A DNA stretch of 64,000 nt from Aphelocoma coerulescens. Its lineage: Eukaryota > Chordata > Aves > Passeriformes > Corvidae. The notes beneath the pieces were generated by a model. The model did not search any database and was not told the origin of the DNA. It saw only the letters and a program-made list of their open reading frames with translations. Positions 1 through 15,400 of this stretch are shown one piece after another (the stretch's first letter is position 1; each line of letters begins with the position of its first letter). Location of the stretch: contig NC_091019.1 in NCBI RefSeq assembly GCF_041296385.1, positions 14,772,531 through 14,836,530 on the forward strand, read 5' to 3'. Both the position numbers and the translations under genes were made by a program.

Positions 1-254
1 CCACTTCTTTCTTTCATTTTCTAAAAGCAAGCTCTCCCAAGAAGCAGCTCACTCATAATACTGCTACAACTACAACAATCTGAACAGTAGTACAATTTCT
101 TTTATAAAAACAAGCTCATATTAAAGAACCCTTATAGATAATTTACCTAATTTCCTCCTGCTCATCATTCAATAGGGTAACAAAATTTTGAGTACAAATT
201 GAACATTTTCTAATCAATGCAATAAAACATTCTACCCCTCTCTGTGGTTCTTAC
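1..254 (-). other. SWAP70 intron 4 (partial)
   Basis: Begins with GTAAGA after exon 4 and runs off the left edge. No coding or repeat signature is seen in it. Confidence 0.8.
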
Positions 255-482
255 CTGTTTGAGTACATCTAGTATGAGCTCATTAAAGACTTCATTGATT
301 GCCATGGACACTGTCTGCCTGTCCATTCCTTTACTGAACTGCCCACTTCCGATGAGATCAATCAGCTCCCACGCAGAAAGACCCTCTCGACTGGTGTTGA
401 GAGCAATCTTGTAATGGTCAAACTGCTCTTGCTGCCAGCCTGCTCCCATTGCTTCGGTGATTTTTTTAAGTAAATATTCAAT
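255..482 (-). CDS. SWAP70: SWAP70 coding exon 4 (residues 139-214)
   Basis: 76 codons from [12 protein letters not shown] to ELILDVLKQ. The acceptor is TGCACAG and the donor GTAAGA, phase 0. It ends immediately before the position where the PH domain begins in the family. The segment around IALNTSREG is the most diverged from mammals; the following [18 protein letters not shown] is essentially invariant. Confidence 0.95.
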
Positions 483-3400
483 CTGTGCAGAAACACAAAC
501 AGAAATCCATCACTTGCAGCAGGCTTGGAAATCAAGTGTTTCAGAGCTGTAAAGTAAGCTTCTCCAGGGACTCTCATTATAGCGAGATTCCTATGCTCAG
601 ATGTAGGCCTATAAACGTAGGTGGTTTAATTAACAAAGGTTTTAAGCTCCTGTCTCAGCTGAACTCTTGACTGCCAAGTCCATCCCACAGCTCCTCTCTC
701 CAAAGTAAAACAAAGAACTGAACCTGACAGCCTCATTTAATATTTCAGATTCCTACAGAACACATGGGACCTTCCCTGCAACAGCTTCCATACTGTGATG
801 ACTGAAGCATGAGAAAGCACGAAGTTTCAGAAAGTATTCTTGTAAGCAAAAAGCAAACAAATTACAAAAAAATAAGAAAATAAGGCCATTTGGACAAGAA
901 GTGAAATGAAAAATGACCAAATGATCTACACCTGACCCCCCTTCTCTAGCTCTCAAGCACTCCATCCCTGGACACAACCCTGGCAGTTCTATCAAGAGAA
1001 ATAAAAGAACAAATCTTTCACATCTGCTTTTATTGTTTCCCAAATAAACTCTCCTTGTCCTTTAATCTTTCATCACTCTGTAAGCATTACCATGCACAGG
1101 ACAGTAACACCAGTAACACTAGTCAAAACAAACACAAGAATGAAAGAGGCAAAGAAGGCTGGGGTTCTTTAGTCTGCTTTATATGTTGGTTTTAAACTCA
1201 TCACTGTTCATTTGCAGTATTTTAAACTAACCCCATCTACAGCTTTGAGCACATGCAAAATGCTTTTAATGACTCTCTAAACAAGATAATTGGTGAGGGT
1301 CTTCCTGCTACAGATCAGTCACCTTTCAGCTGGTCTAACAGCATTTTGAGCACAAGTCCCTACACAAGAGATTTGGGAGCACAAAGAAATGAAGAAGTGA
1401 TCCTGTTGTTCCCCCCCACCCCTCACTTCACCATAAGGACTCCCAGGCCTCAAGGTTTTGATGCAGCACAAGTGCTAATACTGTGGCTGCTGCTTCTCTC
1501 TCCTGCAACTGGTACAGCCAAATCCCTTCCTTTCCCTCATGTCTAGAGTCAGGAAACACAAGTGTGTAGTAGAACAGTAAATTCCCAAATTCACCCTACA
1601 GATGGATGTGCTTTTCCTGCTATTTCAGTTGAGTGACTGCTTTTGGTCTCACAGCCCTTACTCCAGCAGCATGTGGGCAATGTTACAGCAAAATGGAGAA
1701 GCTGCAAAGCTGCTGCAGGGCCAGGAGGAAAGTTCCTGTTCCACTGAATGAACGGGAAGTGCATACACCTCCAAGACGTGGCTGTCACATCCTCCTCAAG
1801 CCTCTCTTAGGAGAAGACAGCCCAGCCAGGCACAGAACATGCCTCCAGAAACTGTAGAGAGCATTGTTTTTCATTTCAGCTTCACCAAGTAAGGCACTTC
1901 AGTATTTTTTAGCTCCTCATGCAGCTCTTACTAGCAGAGATATGGTCTAACAGAGGCCTCTGCAGAAGTGGCATCCAAATTCACAGTCTTTAAAATAAGC
2001 TTTGCTGATTTTTCACTCTCCAAAATCCTTAAGTTAAAAAAATAATTCAAGGCTTTCAACCATCAACTACTATAAATCCTCAGTGTCCAGTAAAGGGCAG
2101 GAAGCAGCTTACTTCCTACTCCAGACAAGTTTCATAGAAAAAAAAAAAAAGCAACCCAAAAAAAGCCTCCACAGCATGCAAGAACAGGAGCACTGCAAAG
2201 CTGTTTCAAAGCAAACCTCCTAAAGCCTTGATTTTTACCCACATCCAAAGCACATTCTGTTACTCTGCTCATTCCCTTTGAGCAGCATCAGTTCTGAACT
2301 AAGATCCTGGACTTAAGCTGGAAGGAAAGCTAAAACAACTCAGGCTTAACTAGGTAGATAATATAACTGCCAAAATGCTACTAAGTAATAATAAAAAAAA
2401 TAATTAAAAAATATGAACTCTAACTTTAAAATGCATTGTTCCAGAATTTCACAACCTCTTACACTGCTTGAGGCATGGCAGCTCTCAGATTCCTTTGGTT
2501 CATTATCTAAAAGTACCAGGTCTCACTTGCAGACAATGGAACACACACACACAAAAAGAGCACACCTGAATTATTTTTTTCTCATTTCTGCTCAAGCCAT
2601 ATGAATAAAATGTGGATCAAACTAATGGTCCAGAAATGAAGCAATGCAAAACTCTTGGCTAGTACATGTTACCATATAATACACTAAAACTAAGCCAACA
2701 CATTGTTTCCTTTAATGTTATTTGTACACGTTTTATCTTATTTTGTTTCACAGAATAGATTTAACCATTTAAGTCTGTTAACCCCCATCTACAAGTCACT
2801 GACATGACCAGAAATCTCCTATAATCCCACTAAAGTACATAAAATATTCATTATTTTAAACTACATTAACTCTTCTTAACTGAAAAATGGCCTGTGCATC
2901 TTACAATTCAATTTCTAAAAATAAAAAAAAAAAGTTTCAAGGTTTATCTTGAATTCAGTTAAGTAGATGGCTAACCAAAGTCCCCAGAAAAAGTTAACCT
3001 GATATATCTGCTCAACAGTAACAGTGACTGTTGCACAGTATGAATATGGAAGTATGAGGTAAATACAAAGAAATAAGTTGCACCAGTGTGACAGCAAATA
3101 GAGACCACTCACTACAGGCTCAAATGAGGAACCTCTGAGAGCAAATGACATTTCCCCTCCTCCACAGAGACGTGTCAACCCAGCAAATAACTGACAAATT
3201 AAGTCTCTTGTCTCAAATATAACCTACTCATGTGGTTAAAAAGCAATGTTGAAAAGCAAAAGTGAAGCAAAGTTTGCTGCTATTCTGATGGGACCTTGCT
3301 TTCAGGTCAAAAATATGAAAAACACAGGTGCAAAAATACCAGGGAGTTGTTAACACTACATACACCAGTAGGGACCAAGTGGCTCCACACTACTAAAACC

Positions 3401-6400
3401 AGCTTCCATCTCAAATCAACAGAAACTTTTCAGCCAGAATTTTGTCAAGAGAAATCAAAAATAATACAAAGAACAGAGCTCTAACATGAGTCTGTTTGGG
3501 CGCCTCTTTCAGAGGGCACTTTCTTTTCCCCATGTTTCAGTGTCTACTTGTTTTCCTTATCCAGGTATTCCTTCTTCCATAGGGAATGAACTATCACAGA
3601 TTTTTCACATATTCTGCTATATGAGTGGGTCTCTTAGAATAAGAAAAATAATGCCTTCATGCCCAGCAGAGCACAGCAGACAAGGCTATTCTGGTTCACA
3701 CTATTCAAATAAGGTTTATGATTTTAACAGAGCAGATGCTGAAAGTCTACTCACATTGTACAAAATTCTGTGGGAGTATATGTTACTGGGCAACAGCCAT
3801 GAAAGCAATCATATCCCCTCTCACAGTCATCATGAACCCATTTTCCTCATCCCATCAGAACATCACTTACATTTAAGTCAAATATTTGTTTCTTCCTTTC
3901 CACCAGAAAAACCGTGTTCCTTATCCATTGTAAGCCACTACCTTCTTTCTTTTTTTCAAAATTAAACCAGTATTAAGTAAAGTATAGTAAAGGTCAACTC
4001 AAAAAACAACCTGCTGCATAAGGTGAAAACTGTATTTCATGCAGCAGTCAAGGAAGAAGGCAGTGAAATGGGAAGAACTGATTCAAGTCTTCAATGTCTA
4101 AAAATCTTCCTAACCACAATCATAAACTTTCAGAGATCATGGGTCAATTAAAATCCCACACAAACTGCTGCCATTCTCTTTGTATCAGTTTTGATGTTAT
4201 TTCTGAAGGGCCAAGGGTCAATTCCCAGTATTTCACACACTGTTTCAGTTTCTGGTACTAGAATGCAAAACAAGGAAGAAAACGTGGTCATAAAAAACAC
4301 TTTCTCTGCAAGAAATGCCTCCAGAAGAACCACCACTGGATCAGATTCTCACCTCCTCAGGCTAAGAAAACATCACCTCATTTTCAAATGCACAAAAAGC
4401 CACACAAGGGTTGGTCCTCTCAGGAGGATTAGAAATGCCATGTGTTAATACAGTTGAAGACTCAAGGAAAAGTGAAAAATGACTGTACAAATCTTTCCTC
4501 ATGAAGCCAAAAGCAGCAAATATGCTTGGTTTATTTGAAACAAACTGTGAACAGTGGATGACAACACTGAGTATGCAGCTTGCAGTGTGTGTATCTGAGT
4601 TTCACCAGGAAGGATGGCCCAGAAACACAACTAACCACACACCACAGCTCTCGGGCGATAAAGCATTCCCAAGGCTGCAGTCACATGTCCAGAAATAAGA
4701 AAGGGGAAGTGTTTGAAAACCTTTTTATAAAGCAGAAAACGTCTAGTTAAAAAATACTGAGACACACACGAGTCTGTAACAACTAAGAGGGGAGTTGTAA
4801 TGAAAGCTCATGACAAAATAGAAATATTTCTCCTCTTATGGCTTCAGTTCTCTCTACCCTTTTTCCTTTTCCTTTACTTTATCCTTCTCATGGAAGAGGT
4901 AATGCTTGCAAGAGCTGAAGGAAACACATGCTTGGATGTCTGCATTCCAGATGATCCAATGGAAAACCTGGCTGTGGGGAGAGGAAGGAGCTTCCCACCC
5001 GGCCCCCGCTTTCTGCCTCAGCACATGAGCACCTTTGCAAAATAGACATTCATGGATCTCTGTTCCTTCCCAGCTCTCCCAAGTGCTGCCCACCAGTAGG
5101 CAGCAGAAGGAACACTGGAGTGCAAGGCCATTACCAGCTGTGCCCAGTGCTCCCTGTAGCCACCAGCTCCTGTCTGTGTCACCTGACTTCTCCCCATAAC
5201 ACGGAGGGACCCTCTCAAGCTTGAAGTCACATTCCAAAACTGCACATCCCAACCCAAGCCCTTCCCCACACTGGATTTTACAAACCTTATCTCCCTCAAG
5301 TGCAGGGCTGACTTCCCTGCTTCCAGGGCAGGTGAGGAGCACAGGCCAGTCACTGCCTCTGGCTTTCAGCCTGGCCTCTGCTAAACAAGCAGCTTCTGGC
5401 CCTTGTGCCACCTCTCCACTGCTCCAAATTCTTTCTTGGTAACTCCTTTCCTCACTTTGCTCTTTCTAAAGCTCTTCTCAGCCTGCATCTCCCAATCCTT
5501 TTCAAAGTAGCCTCTCTTCCCTTCTCTGGATGAGCTGCAGCCATTCCCCATTTGCTGCCCATTCAACACTTGGGCAGGGAATCAAGACTTTACACTTTGT
5601 AGCTGGGGGTAACAGCCCTACCACTTTCAGATGTCTAATAGGAAAGGCCCAGTACAGTAGCACCAGTGCAAAAGTACATGACATGGGCAAGAAGAAAGGA
5701 CAGCAGCTTCAATATTTAGTCAGCACACTGCAAATAAGGTGAAACTGCACTCAAACAGGAGACTTTTCCAGATAGGAGATATGAAATCTATAAAATGACT
5801 GCAGAAACCACTTATCTCATTTTAAAAATTGCAAAAAGAAAAAAAAAAGAAGAAATTCAGACTCCCAAGCAGGTCTCAAAGAGCAGCTCTTCCAAGGAGA
5901 AAGAAAAGGCATCCTTACAGCTACAAGAAGTTGTGTTAGTACATACACTGGAGACCTAAGAAGTCTTGCCATCCACAAGGTAGGATGCAAAAGTCTTCAA
6001 GGGATCACCCTTCCAACCTGAAAGTATGTGGCAAGTTTCTCAGTTACTTATAAAGTGGAAAACAAACAAACAAAAAAAGAAAAACAAAAGCCAAGAATGT
6101 GGAAGGGAGGGAGGAGGGCAAACAGCTGGATCCCACACAAACAGCTGGATCTCTAAGCCAGAAACTGCAGTAGATTGTGTGTTGCAATATTCTCAGCCAA
6201 CGATAAGAGCAGCAGTCGGGCAGGGAAGGAGAGCCTGCTCCCTGGGTGGGAAGCTGTAGTCACACATGAGAGGTTTACACTGCTCTCAGCAAAACATCGA
6301 CAGCACAAACAGCAGGGCTTCCATCCCCCTTCTCCTCCCTTCTTCACTTTGTAAAAATCCCCTCACTTTATACATGACCTGCAAGCCATTTTGCAAATAA

Positions 6401-9400
6401 GGCAGATACAAAACATCTGAGAAAAAGCAAAAGTGACTGAAATTGAGACTTTGCATTTTTACTTTGGGAATTTTGTGCCAAGAGTAGATGAGTAAATGCA
6501 AAATTTTCCAGAAGTGCAGAGAACCTGATGCAGGACCAATGCAAACCAGAAAGGAGTGTGTGCAACAGACAGCATTCCTCCAGTGGCTGATTACATTACC
6601 TGTGTGGTCTGAGTGAAGGTGGAGTGAATACAGGCATTGTATATGATAAGAACAGAGCAGCCTTTCTTTGTCAGTCAGGCTCTGTAAGCTTTCTTTAAAC
6701 AAATTGCACCATTTAAGTCTTGCTGTAATCAAGGAGATGCAGACATAGATCCACAATCAGAACTTTTTAAATAATCCAAGTAGAAGAGCAATACAGGTTA
6801 ACCTGGACATTAAGGATGGGAAGGAAAGCAAACAACAGCACATAAAAAATCTGGAAATCTGGCAAACCTCAGCTCAGTGCTGACTCTGCAGCACATCTGC
6901 CAACACAGAGACACGCTGCCATTACCTGGCAGCAGCTACAGAAAGCAGCACCAATCTGGGGTTTGCTTGGTGGAGAAGGAGTGGGGAGCAATGCCCCAGA
7001 GCTGGCAGGGCTGAAGCTTTGAACCATGCCAGCAATTTAGGAGATTGGAAATGTCTGCCCACAGGTAAGCCAGGCTGCACAGTGGGGAACCTACTGACAA
7101 ACCAGAGACGTGGATTTGAGTCCTGGTTTTGGCATTTATTAGTGGCTCTGACCTACCAAGCCAAATTTGGCACCACTAAGAAAGGAGATGTCTTAGCTTT
7201 TATAACCATGATCCTGTTTCCCAGAAGCAACAGAAAAAAATGGGAAAGCAAGCAAGAAGACTGTCTCATTTCTCATGGAAATACAGCATGCCAGGTAGGG
7301 CCCTGGCATGGGCCAGTCTGGCAAAACCAGAAATGTACAGAGCGAAAGTCTCCTGCTAAAAAGTGAGTGAGAAAGCAAGACTGAACAGTTTATTTTGATA
7401 AGAGAGTTATCTGTACTCGATGGTTTGGCACAACACCTTGGAGTCCAACAGTTACGTTGTCAGTGGCGTGTTAACCGGACTGTTTTGATCCCTGGCTGTT
7501 CAACAATTTGCAAATATTTATTATTCAGTCCTCCAGTGCTGAACTGCAAACCACTGGAATATGTGTACACAGTTTTGCAAGGGATTATTTATGCCAACAG
7601 TTCTGATCTTTTTGCTTCTTTCCCCACCCATCCCCAAGGGGAGAATAGTGGAGATACCAAAATCTTGCTTTAGGGTTAAAATACCTATTTGAGTGCTGCC
7701 GATACTTGTTCATGAACTGAAAGTATAAAGAGATCTCTCTGGTATTATTCCTTTTCAAGCAAGAGTGAATAGGTGGTAGCTGGTTTGGATCAGAAACAGA
7801 CATCATCAGAAAAGTTTGTATTGTCCTTTTCATCAGGAGGGTGACATGAGACTGAAGACTCATCTTGCAAGTCACAGTAACACAGAACCGAGGGGGGCAT
7901 TTTTTTTTTCAGAATCACATTGATGTATTGACCTTACAAAATTTTAACCACCTATAAGCAAGTGCAATGATGAAAGATCACATCCATGCATGTCCTGTTT
8001 ATCCTGTTTAGTCCAGGCTGTTTAAATGACAGACACACAGAGCTATCAATATCTCAAGTATCCTGTGGAAATCCCCATATACACACCCTGGAAGACAGAG
8101 AAATGTACCCGAGGCCTTACAATACTGAAAGAGTGGAATAAAAGTTTTATATTAAATGATATTTTCTCTTAAATCTCTAGAGAGTACCACACTAACACAG
8201 TTCAACTGGGACATTAAGCAAACTGGTGTTAAAGAGCTTTTGTTCCTTACCTCCTCAGGTACAATGATTAAAGGGTATTTATCCTCTGACAAGAAGTTAA
8301 AAATAACCCACACTTTAAATGCGTCTTCATCGCTAATCAGCAAGGGACTTTTAGAGAGGTTCTTTTTAGCACAGAGAGTCCAGCACATCCTGTTGAATTC
8401 AACCTTGTCAAAGTTTCCTTGAACCTAAAGAGAAGAAATTGAACAACAAAGAAATTGATATGCACAAATGGCACAGAATAGCAGACAGACAAAGTTTATC
8501 AGTTTTCATCATACAAAAAGCATCAAGAAAATTGCAGTTTGCACAAAACATCAAGACCCAAAAAGAGCACTGTAGCAACCAAGTCTGACTTCCTGCATGG
8601 GGTAAAATAAGGAATTTCTCCTAGCAAAACTGACATCCAACCTCCCGTTTCTGGTTGAGTTAATTGCACCCTGACTCTATGAGAAAGAGGTTACACTGCA
8701 CTCTGTGTTTCCTCTAGCACATCACTGGCAGCTTCCAAACCATCCCCAGAACTGTCTTAGTTCCAACTGCCCTCCTATTGCACTGACTTACTGAGATGTT
8801 ATACAGCAAGTTTGGAAACTAGCATAGCCAAATCCACATGTGGATATACTAAAAAGGATATTGGAGCAACAACTGGGAAGGACCTTTAACATGTTTTTAA
8901 CTTCATATTACTCAAACTAACTCTTGCAGGGTATTCATGAACACAGAATAATTTTTCCTCAAATGCTAATCCACTTAAAATCTTTGCTTTTTCTCAGGCT
9001 TGCAAATCTTCACCTCATTGATACAAAAATTCCTCTTGTTTTCATTATCCTTTGTCATACCTAGCAACTCCACCTACAGATCTGTGAATTATTTATATAA
9101 GCAAAGCTCTGATTTACTGTTTTCTTTTTAAACCCTCATTTAAGTTATACATTAAACCTATTTATTATCTCCCCACAACTTAGCAATGCTATTTCTTTAC
9201 CAATGTGTAACTGATAAAGGCATGCTTGGCACCATAATGGAAACCCCTTTGAGATTTTGGAAAACACATCTGAAAAACAGGTTCTTGTTCTCACTACCTC
9301 TTGTGATAGTGAGACCAGTAATGGTCAGTGATTTTTTTTAGGATAAGCCAAACCACAGATCATAGAAGCTTCAAGAACACCGATGCAAACGGTATGATTT

Positions 9401-12400
9401 CCTATCCAGTCTGGTAAGTGGTCAAATATAGTGACCACACCACACTGGCTCAGTCAGTGACAGACATGGGAAGTTGATGAACTGATGTGGGTGGATAGGA
9501 AAAAGAGAAAAAAGATAAAAAAAGAAAGACAGAAGTAAACAAGAAACCACCTGATGACAAGAACAGTCTCCAGGCATAAAAGTGAGACTATGAATGACAA
9601 CCATAGACCATGCATGCTTGCAGAGGCCACCATGAGTGGAGATGCAAGAGGCTACAGGCTACAGCTGTCCTTTGAATTAGATGACAGCTGTAGGAGCCAG
9701 AGCTACTACAGCCACAATTTCAGCATCTGTCTTGTTTGCACACGAGACATGGATATCAAATGAAACACCAACTAAATGAACAAACACCCTCTGGATGGAG
9801 GGCAAGAAGTCAGGACTCCTTCTTCATTCTATTTACCAGCACTTCACTCCTTGGCTACTCCTGCCTGTGTTTTTTCTGTCTGTCCTCCCCACCCTGCCCA
9901 ATGAACCATGACCTCTTTTCTAAAAGCACTTTTCCCAGCCTGATGGTGGGCAGTTCCACTTTGGAAATGTCCTAGCGGTGCACAGGTTCTGCTAACACAG
10001 CAAAGCCAGACTGCAGCGCCTCAGACACTCCTGCCAAAGCGCAGGTCACCTGCAGCACATCCCTGCCACCAGGACTGTGCAGCAGTCAAGCAGAAGGCTT
10101 CAGAACCATTTTACCACAGGGCAATAGGTCCTGTGGTGCCAGCAGTCCCCCTTTAGACATGTAAGCCCTTTTTTCACAATCCAGACTTGATTCTGAAATG
10201 GACTTTGTGGGGCCCACGTGTCATCCAGAACAGAGACACTGTTTAGGAATTATCCAGGACAATAATTACATCAGCACACAAGCCCTGGCTCTCCAAAATA
10301 ACAGTTCCAAAAATATAACAAGCACTGGTAGTGTAACTTGCATTCATGAAGTTGCCTGGAAGATGAGATAACCTGAGGTTTGAACAATGTCCTTCTTTGT
10401 CTCCCCCCCCATGACCCTTCCCTGCTCTAAATAAGGTCTGCTGTAAAATAACACCACTGCCATCACTGAAAAGGAAACATTTTCAATTGGTATTTAAAGA
10501 TGTACATTGTAAATAACAGAACATACTAAAATATGGTTAATAAACCAAGTAAAACAAATTATGAAGACATCGTATTGGCAAATCACAGCTCCTTCCTGAA
10601 AGAGGCATTTACAGAACAGGACAGATTTTGCTTCAGATGCAAGAAAATCCTAGATACATCTATCTGCTGAGTAACAAGATTCATAACACTAGAAATCATC
10701 AGTTAGGCAATACTAATTATTCAAACTATTTACTGAAATTAACTATGTGGATAAAGGAAATTAGTTGCAGCGAATGTACCTCATTTAACTACCTTGTCTT
10801 TCTTGACAATTGTCTTTTCTTGATGCTTATTTTTGATGATTTCTTGGTTCTATATAAAGAGGTTTTATTGCAGGGGTAAATCAGCACAAAAAATCCACAA
10901 AAAGTTACAACTGCATTTAAGAGTACAATGGAAGTTATTTCCAGAGGTTACAAAGTCCTCTCAATGAAATTCTAAGTCACAGTTACATATCTATTTTAAA
11001 AGAAATTTAAGAAGTCATTCTTTAAATATTTTATGTATGTCTTAAAGCAAAATATCTTAAGATCAAAAAACCTCTCTTGAGCCAGTGGCTCTTGCTTGAA
11101 TCAATTAATTCACCATAAGATGCATGACTGGAAATTGAGAGAACTTCCTGTGTATCTGGGGTATAAAGCATCACTCCTTCTTTAGTTACTTTGCTTACTA
11201 GAATATACTAACAGTGATTTTTCTACAATTACCCCATCTAGAAGAACAGATTATGCCTTGGAAAAATAAAGAAAGAAGGAGTTTCTTGTTTGCTTTTTTT
11301 TGCTTGTTTGTTTTAAACAAAGGAGACATGCTATGAATCAGTGACTTCATCCCTCTGCATGTTGTTTTTTGGCACTGATGTAAACTCATCTCTAAAAGAA
11401 GAAAAGTCACAGTCAAGATTTTTCCTGTCCAAAAAGATAGCCTTCTGCCAAAACAACTTCACTAATTTTCTTGTTAACAAGCATTTAGTCAGGATCAAAT
11501 AACAGGAAGTTACAGGTAATTTAATCCTGTTCCTTAACACTTTCATCTTTTAAGATTAACTGATGATATGGATATATCAGGCAATCACTGGAAGCCAGAT
11601 CAGTATATGAATAAAAAACCACAAGAAATTACACACAGTCATGCTCTCCCCTTTCATATCTATTTACTGCCAAGTCTGTCATTTTCAGACAAAAGTGTTT
11701 CTTAAATGCAGTTTTGCTCTCAATTTCCGTAACTATTATCCCTATAAACACCTTTAACATTAAGCAATTTTATATTTGAAAAAGCCATCCATACCTCTTT
11801 TGGGTTTTCTTTATTTAATGGGTGGCTACTGCCTACAAAGAGTATTAACCCACTGTGGTTCAGCCTCTCCCACTGTAATCCTTTGGTCAAAATGAATTAA
11901 GGCCTTTTCTTTTTTCCCAGAAGTTGTATACAAACTGCTTGGTCTCCATTGAATCTTACAGGATCTCAGACAGCCAAGATGAGATTACAACTTCTTAGGG
12001 ACAAAGCAAGATTCCTCAGCATCAAACAACCAAGACACTAATGAGGTACCTTCAAATGTATTAAAGGCCAACTCCCACAAGTCAAATAGGACACTCTTGG
12101 GGTGTCTCTCATAGACTTTGGGTATGAGAGAAACACAGACTAGAGAGGCAGAGAAGCTGATAAGTCTTTGCTAGATATAAGCTGCCAGACTGCATTATAT
12201 ATATCACATTTTCCACGGCTATTAAATGAAGGAGCGAAAATCCGCAAATGGGGCTGAGGAGTTTGCATCATCTGCAATTGCTGCATTGGACTTCTCAGCA
12301 GTATGTCAGTTCAGGACTTTTTCACATAGCAAAAGAGAGCAAACAGCTCGGGATCTCTGCAGCCACAACATCAAAGTTTGAGGTTTTCTGGGGTTGGCCC

Positions 12401-15400
12401 TCAAATGTATGAGAAATCAGTGGTGTTGAAGCTGATGCTTCCAACATCACGTGAGCCGCTTTTGCTGTCCAGCCCAGTATGTGAACAGAAGTCAGAAAAA
12501 AAGCAGGAAGATCACTGTTTGGGGTTTTTTAACTTTCCAACCCAGTGACTACCTATTTTAGAACATGATGGAGAAGCGGGGGGGGAACCCTGCTGTCTTT
12601 CCAGAGTTTCTCCTGAAACAAGGCACAACGGAAGACTCAAAGTGCTCAGACATGTAAGGAAAGAATTTGCAAGACAAAACTTCACAACATGCCCTAATGT
12701 CACCCACTGTAACTCTCTGAAAGGATCTACTTATTACAATACTTTGTGACAAACAGTGAAGATATTTTTGCCCTTTCTGTTTGCAAAGGAGGCTGTGACA
12801 ATATTCTGTTATAGCTCTAGTTTAAAGTGGGTCAACCTATAGCTCCCAGACACTTTCAGATAAATTCAAGCTGAAGTGCTTTACTAATATGAACACAGTT
12901 CTGCATGAACACAGCTTAGGCAAGGGCCAGATGTAACAGGAAATAGAAACCAAGGAGAGAGGAGGTAGAGAACAGTGCACCCTTCCATTTTTAGGCACAG
13001 GCTCTTCAGAGTAGCCGCCCCATGATGACCCCACAGACACACTCCCAACTATTGTCTTCACACCAGCAGCAGCCTCCTGCATGCACCAGTTACTGCAAAG
13101 ACACTCTAACAACAAAAGCTGAAAGCACAGAATGTGAGAATTCAAAACTTACCTTTTCCAAGATGAATTTGTTTAGATAAGGCATGTAACCCTGATTGGA
13201 AACTGGTCCTTCATCATCGTCCCTAAAGTGCTCTTCCAAGGCCACTGGATCATGGGGAACGTTTAACACTGTGCACAAGTTGTGAGAAAGGACCTAAGGA
13301 CAGAAGAGAAACCAGTTACACTGCTGTCAGCCTTAAGCATGTTCCCTCCAGAGCAGACCTGTGACTCCAAAGCCATGTGCAAAGTGACACTTTGATGTCA
13401 CCACAAGTTCTGCCCCACAGTTTTGTCAGAAAGCAAAACATAACTAAAAAAATCCTGATTCAATGGTTTCAGAGAGCTGCACGTTACAGAGGCAATGTGA
13501 GCACAGAGAGGTCCAGCCCTAGAGAACTGCAAATGCAGCTACACAAGCTCCCCTTTGTACATATATACCCATTCAGCTGCAAACCAGGAGAGGCATGCAG
13601 GAACACCAGAGTAATATTTGCAGAGTGAAGTCAGATAGCTATCAAAACAACCACAAACACCTAGCCCTTGAAATTATAAATATTTATATCTAATGAAAAC
13701 GAGTAACAAAGAAAACAACTCAATATGCAGTTCTAGTTTACAAAGAAATTACTATTCAGATGAAAGCATTAACTATGGATTAATTTCATCTGCTTGCTTT
13801 TGGGCTGCATCTCAACACTGACCCCATGTTTCAGTTGGCAAAGAAAAATAATGTTACAGAAAGGGGAACGGTTTAGGTGTGCTTCTCAAATTTTTATTTT
13901 AAAAAGCTATTTGCATGAAGTATCTCAAGAACTTGACACCCACCAGCACTCATGTCTGTTCTTGAGAAATGACCTTCAAGAAGAGACTACACACTTGACT
14001 AATTTTAAGGAAGTACTGAATTACTGAAAACTAACTGGTAGCCAGCACATCTCAGCTTCTTCAGCCTGAGCTTTGCAAGCACAGACCAACACCTCAGTAC
14101 TAACAGGAAGGCAGAGCCTGGGCAGCAGCGACTCCTGTGCCACCAGCACAGGAAAAGCAAAGCACCATCCCTCCCTTTGTTGTTCACCCTGTCTGGAGTC
14201 AGGTCAGACCTTTAACAGGCTGCCCACTGCACCCCAAGCACTGGGGAGCTCTCTCCCTTGGCAAGATGCAGAGCTGAGCCTCTGAAGATCACGTACCACC
14301 TACATGAGCTGCGTAAAGGATTTAACATCACGTGCCCTGCCATGGTCTGCATGGAAAAAATGCAACAAAAGCAAAAAATACAGCTAAACAAAATTACAGA
14401 GGTAAAACAGATCACATCTTTTGAAAAGGTATGCTGCCAGTGATTTTTTTTTTTTTTTTTAATCAACAACTTCACGGAACAGAGTGCGACTGAATTTTGC
14501 GGGTTTTACAGAATTTTAAAAAACAGACCCAAATGATGCAAAGAGGAAACAGTAAAAAAAAATGTGCAGAAAACTTATAAGCATGCCTATTTAGGTGAGT
14601 AGACATAAAGCAGTCAAAGATGGAGTAGCTGTAAAACAAGAAGTGAAAGTCTGAAGTTGTCAAAGCCTAGGAAATCAAACCAAAGCTACACACTTAAAAT
14701 GTCTGGGCTTTCCCCCACCCACCTGCCCCCGAGAAAAAAGAAAAAGTACATTTACTATTCTGATGCATGATAAGGAGACAGCAGAATCTAAGTGTTGGTT
14801 AGCAGAAAATACTACAAACATAGCCCAAGATGTATACTCAGTTCAGAGGAGAATTCCTTTCTACATACCTCCGAAGGGAAACTTGCTTTTGGAAAAGGAG
14901 ATATTTCCATGAGAAATACATATTTTCACTGATGTATGCTAATGCTAAGATATTACAGTTAATAAGCTGTAGAAATTTAAAAACAGTTAAACAACAGCAT
15001 CAGCCATAGCACAACAAAAGCTGCACTTCCCAAAGCAGCTAAAGAGCGTTTAGAAGTTACCACATTTCACACCACTCTCCATCAACCGTATATTTCACTT
15101 CAATCTATCCTTGTCTCTAACCACCACATCAGATCAAGTATTTGAGTCCATGTGACGTGATTTATATATGGGGTTGGGGGAACGTACTATCATGTGTGTT
15201 TCCCCTTCTATTTAAGGCTTCTGTTGTTATTTATAGAAGCCTGAGGGATTCTTGAATTTCTGAGAGATAGAGATGATCACTGTTTTCCAACCACACTGTA
15301 GTTGCTAATACTATAACTAAAAAAATACTCAGCTAATAAAAATATTCTAAAAGCATGATGGATTGCAGCTTACTACTAAAGTAAATTAAAAATCTCAATA

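Noticed and set aside
3486..3965. 159-codon plus-strand frame antisense to SWAP70 intron 3
   Set aside because: No recognisable domain, no GC or codon signature, and no paired exon structure.
4854..5411. 185-codon minus-strand frame in SWAP70 intron 3
   Set aside because: Sits in a slightly GC-richer patch, with no family resemblance; lacks splice sites that would join SWAP70 exons in frame.
14444..14460. T17 run as the poly(A) tail of a retroposed gene or SINE
   Set aside because: No recognisable SINE or cDNA body and no target-site duplication seen on the appropriate side.
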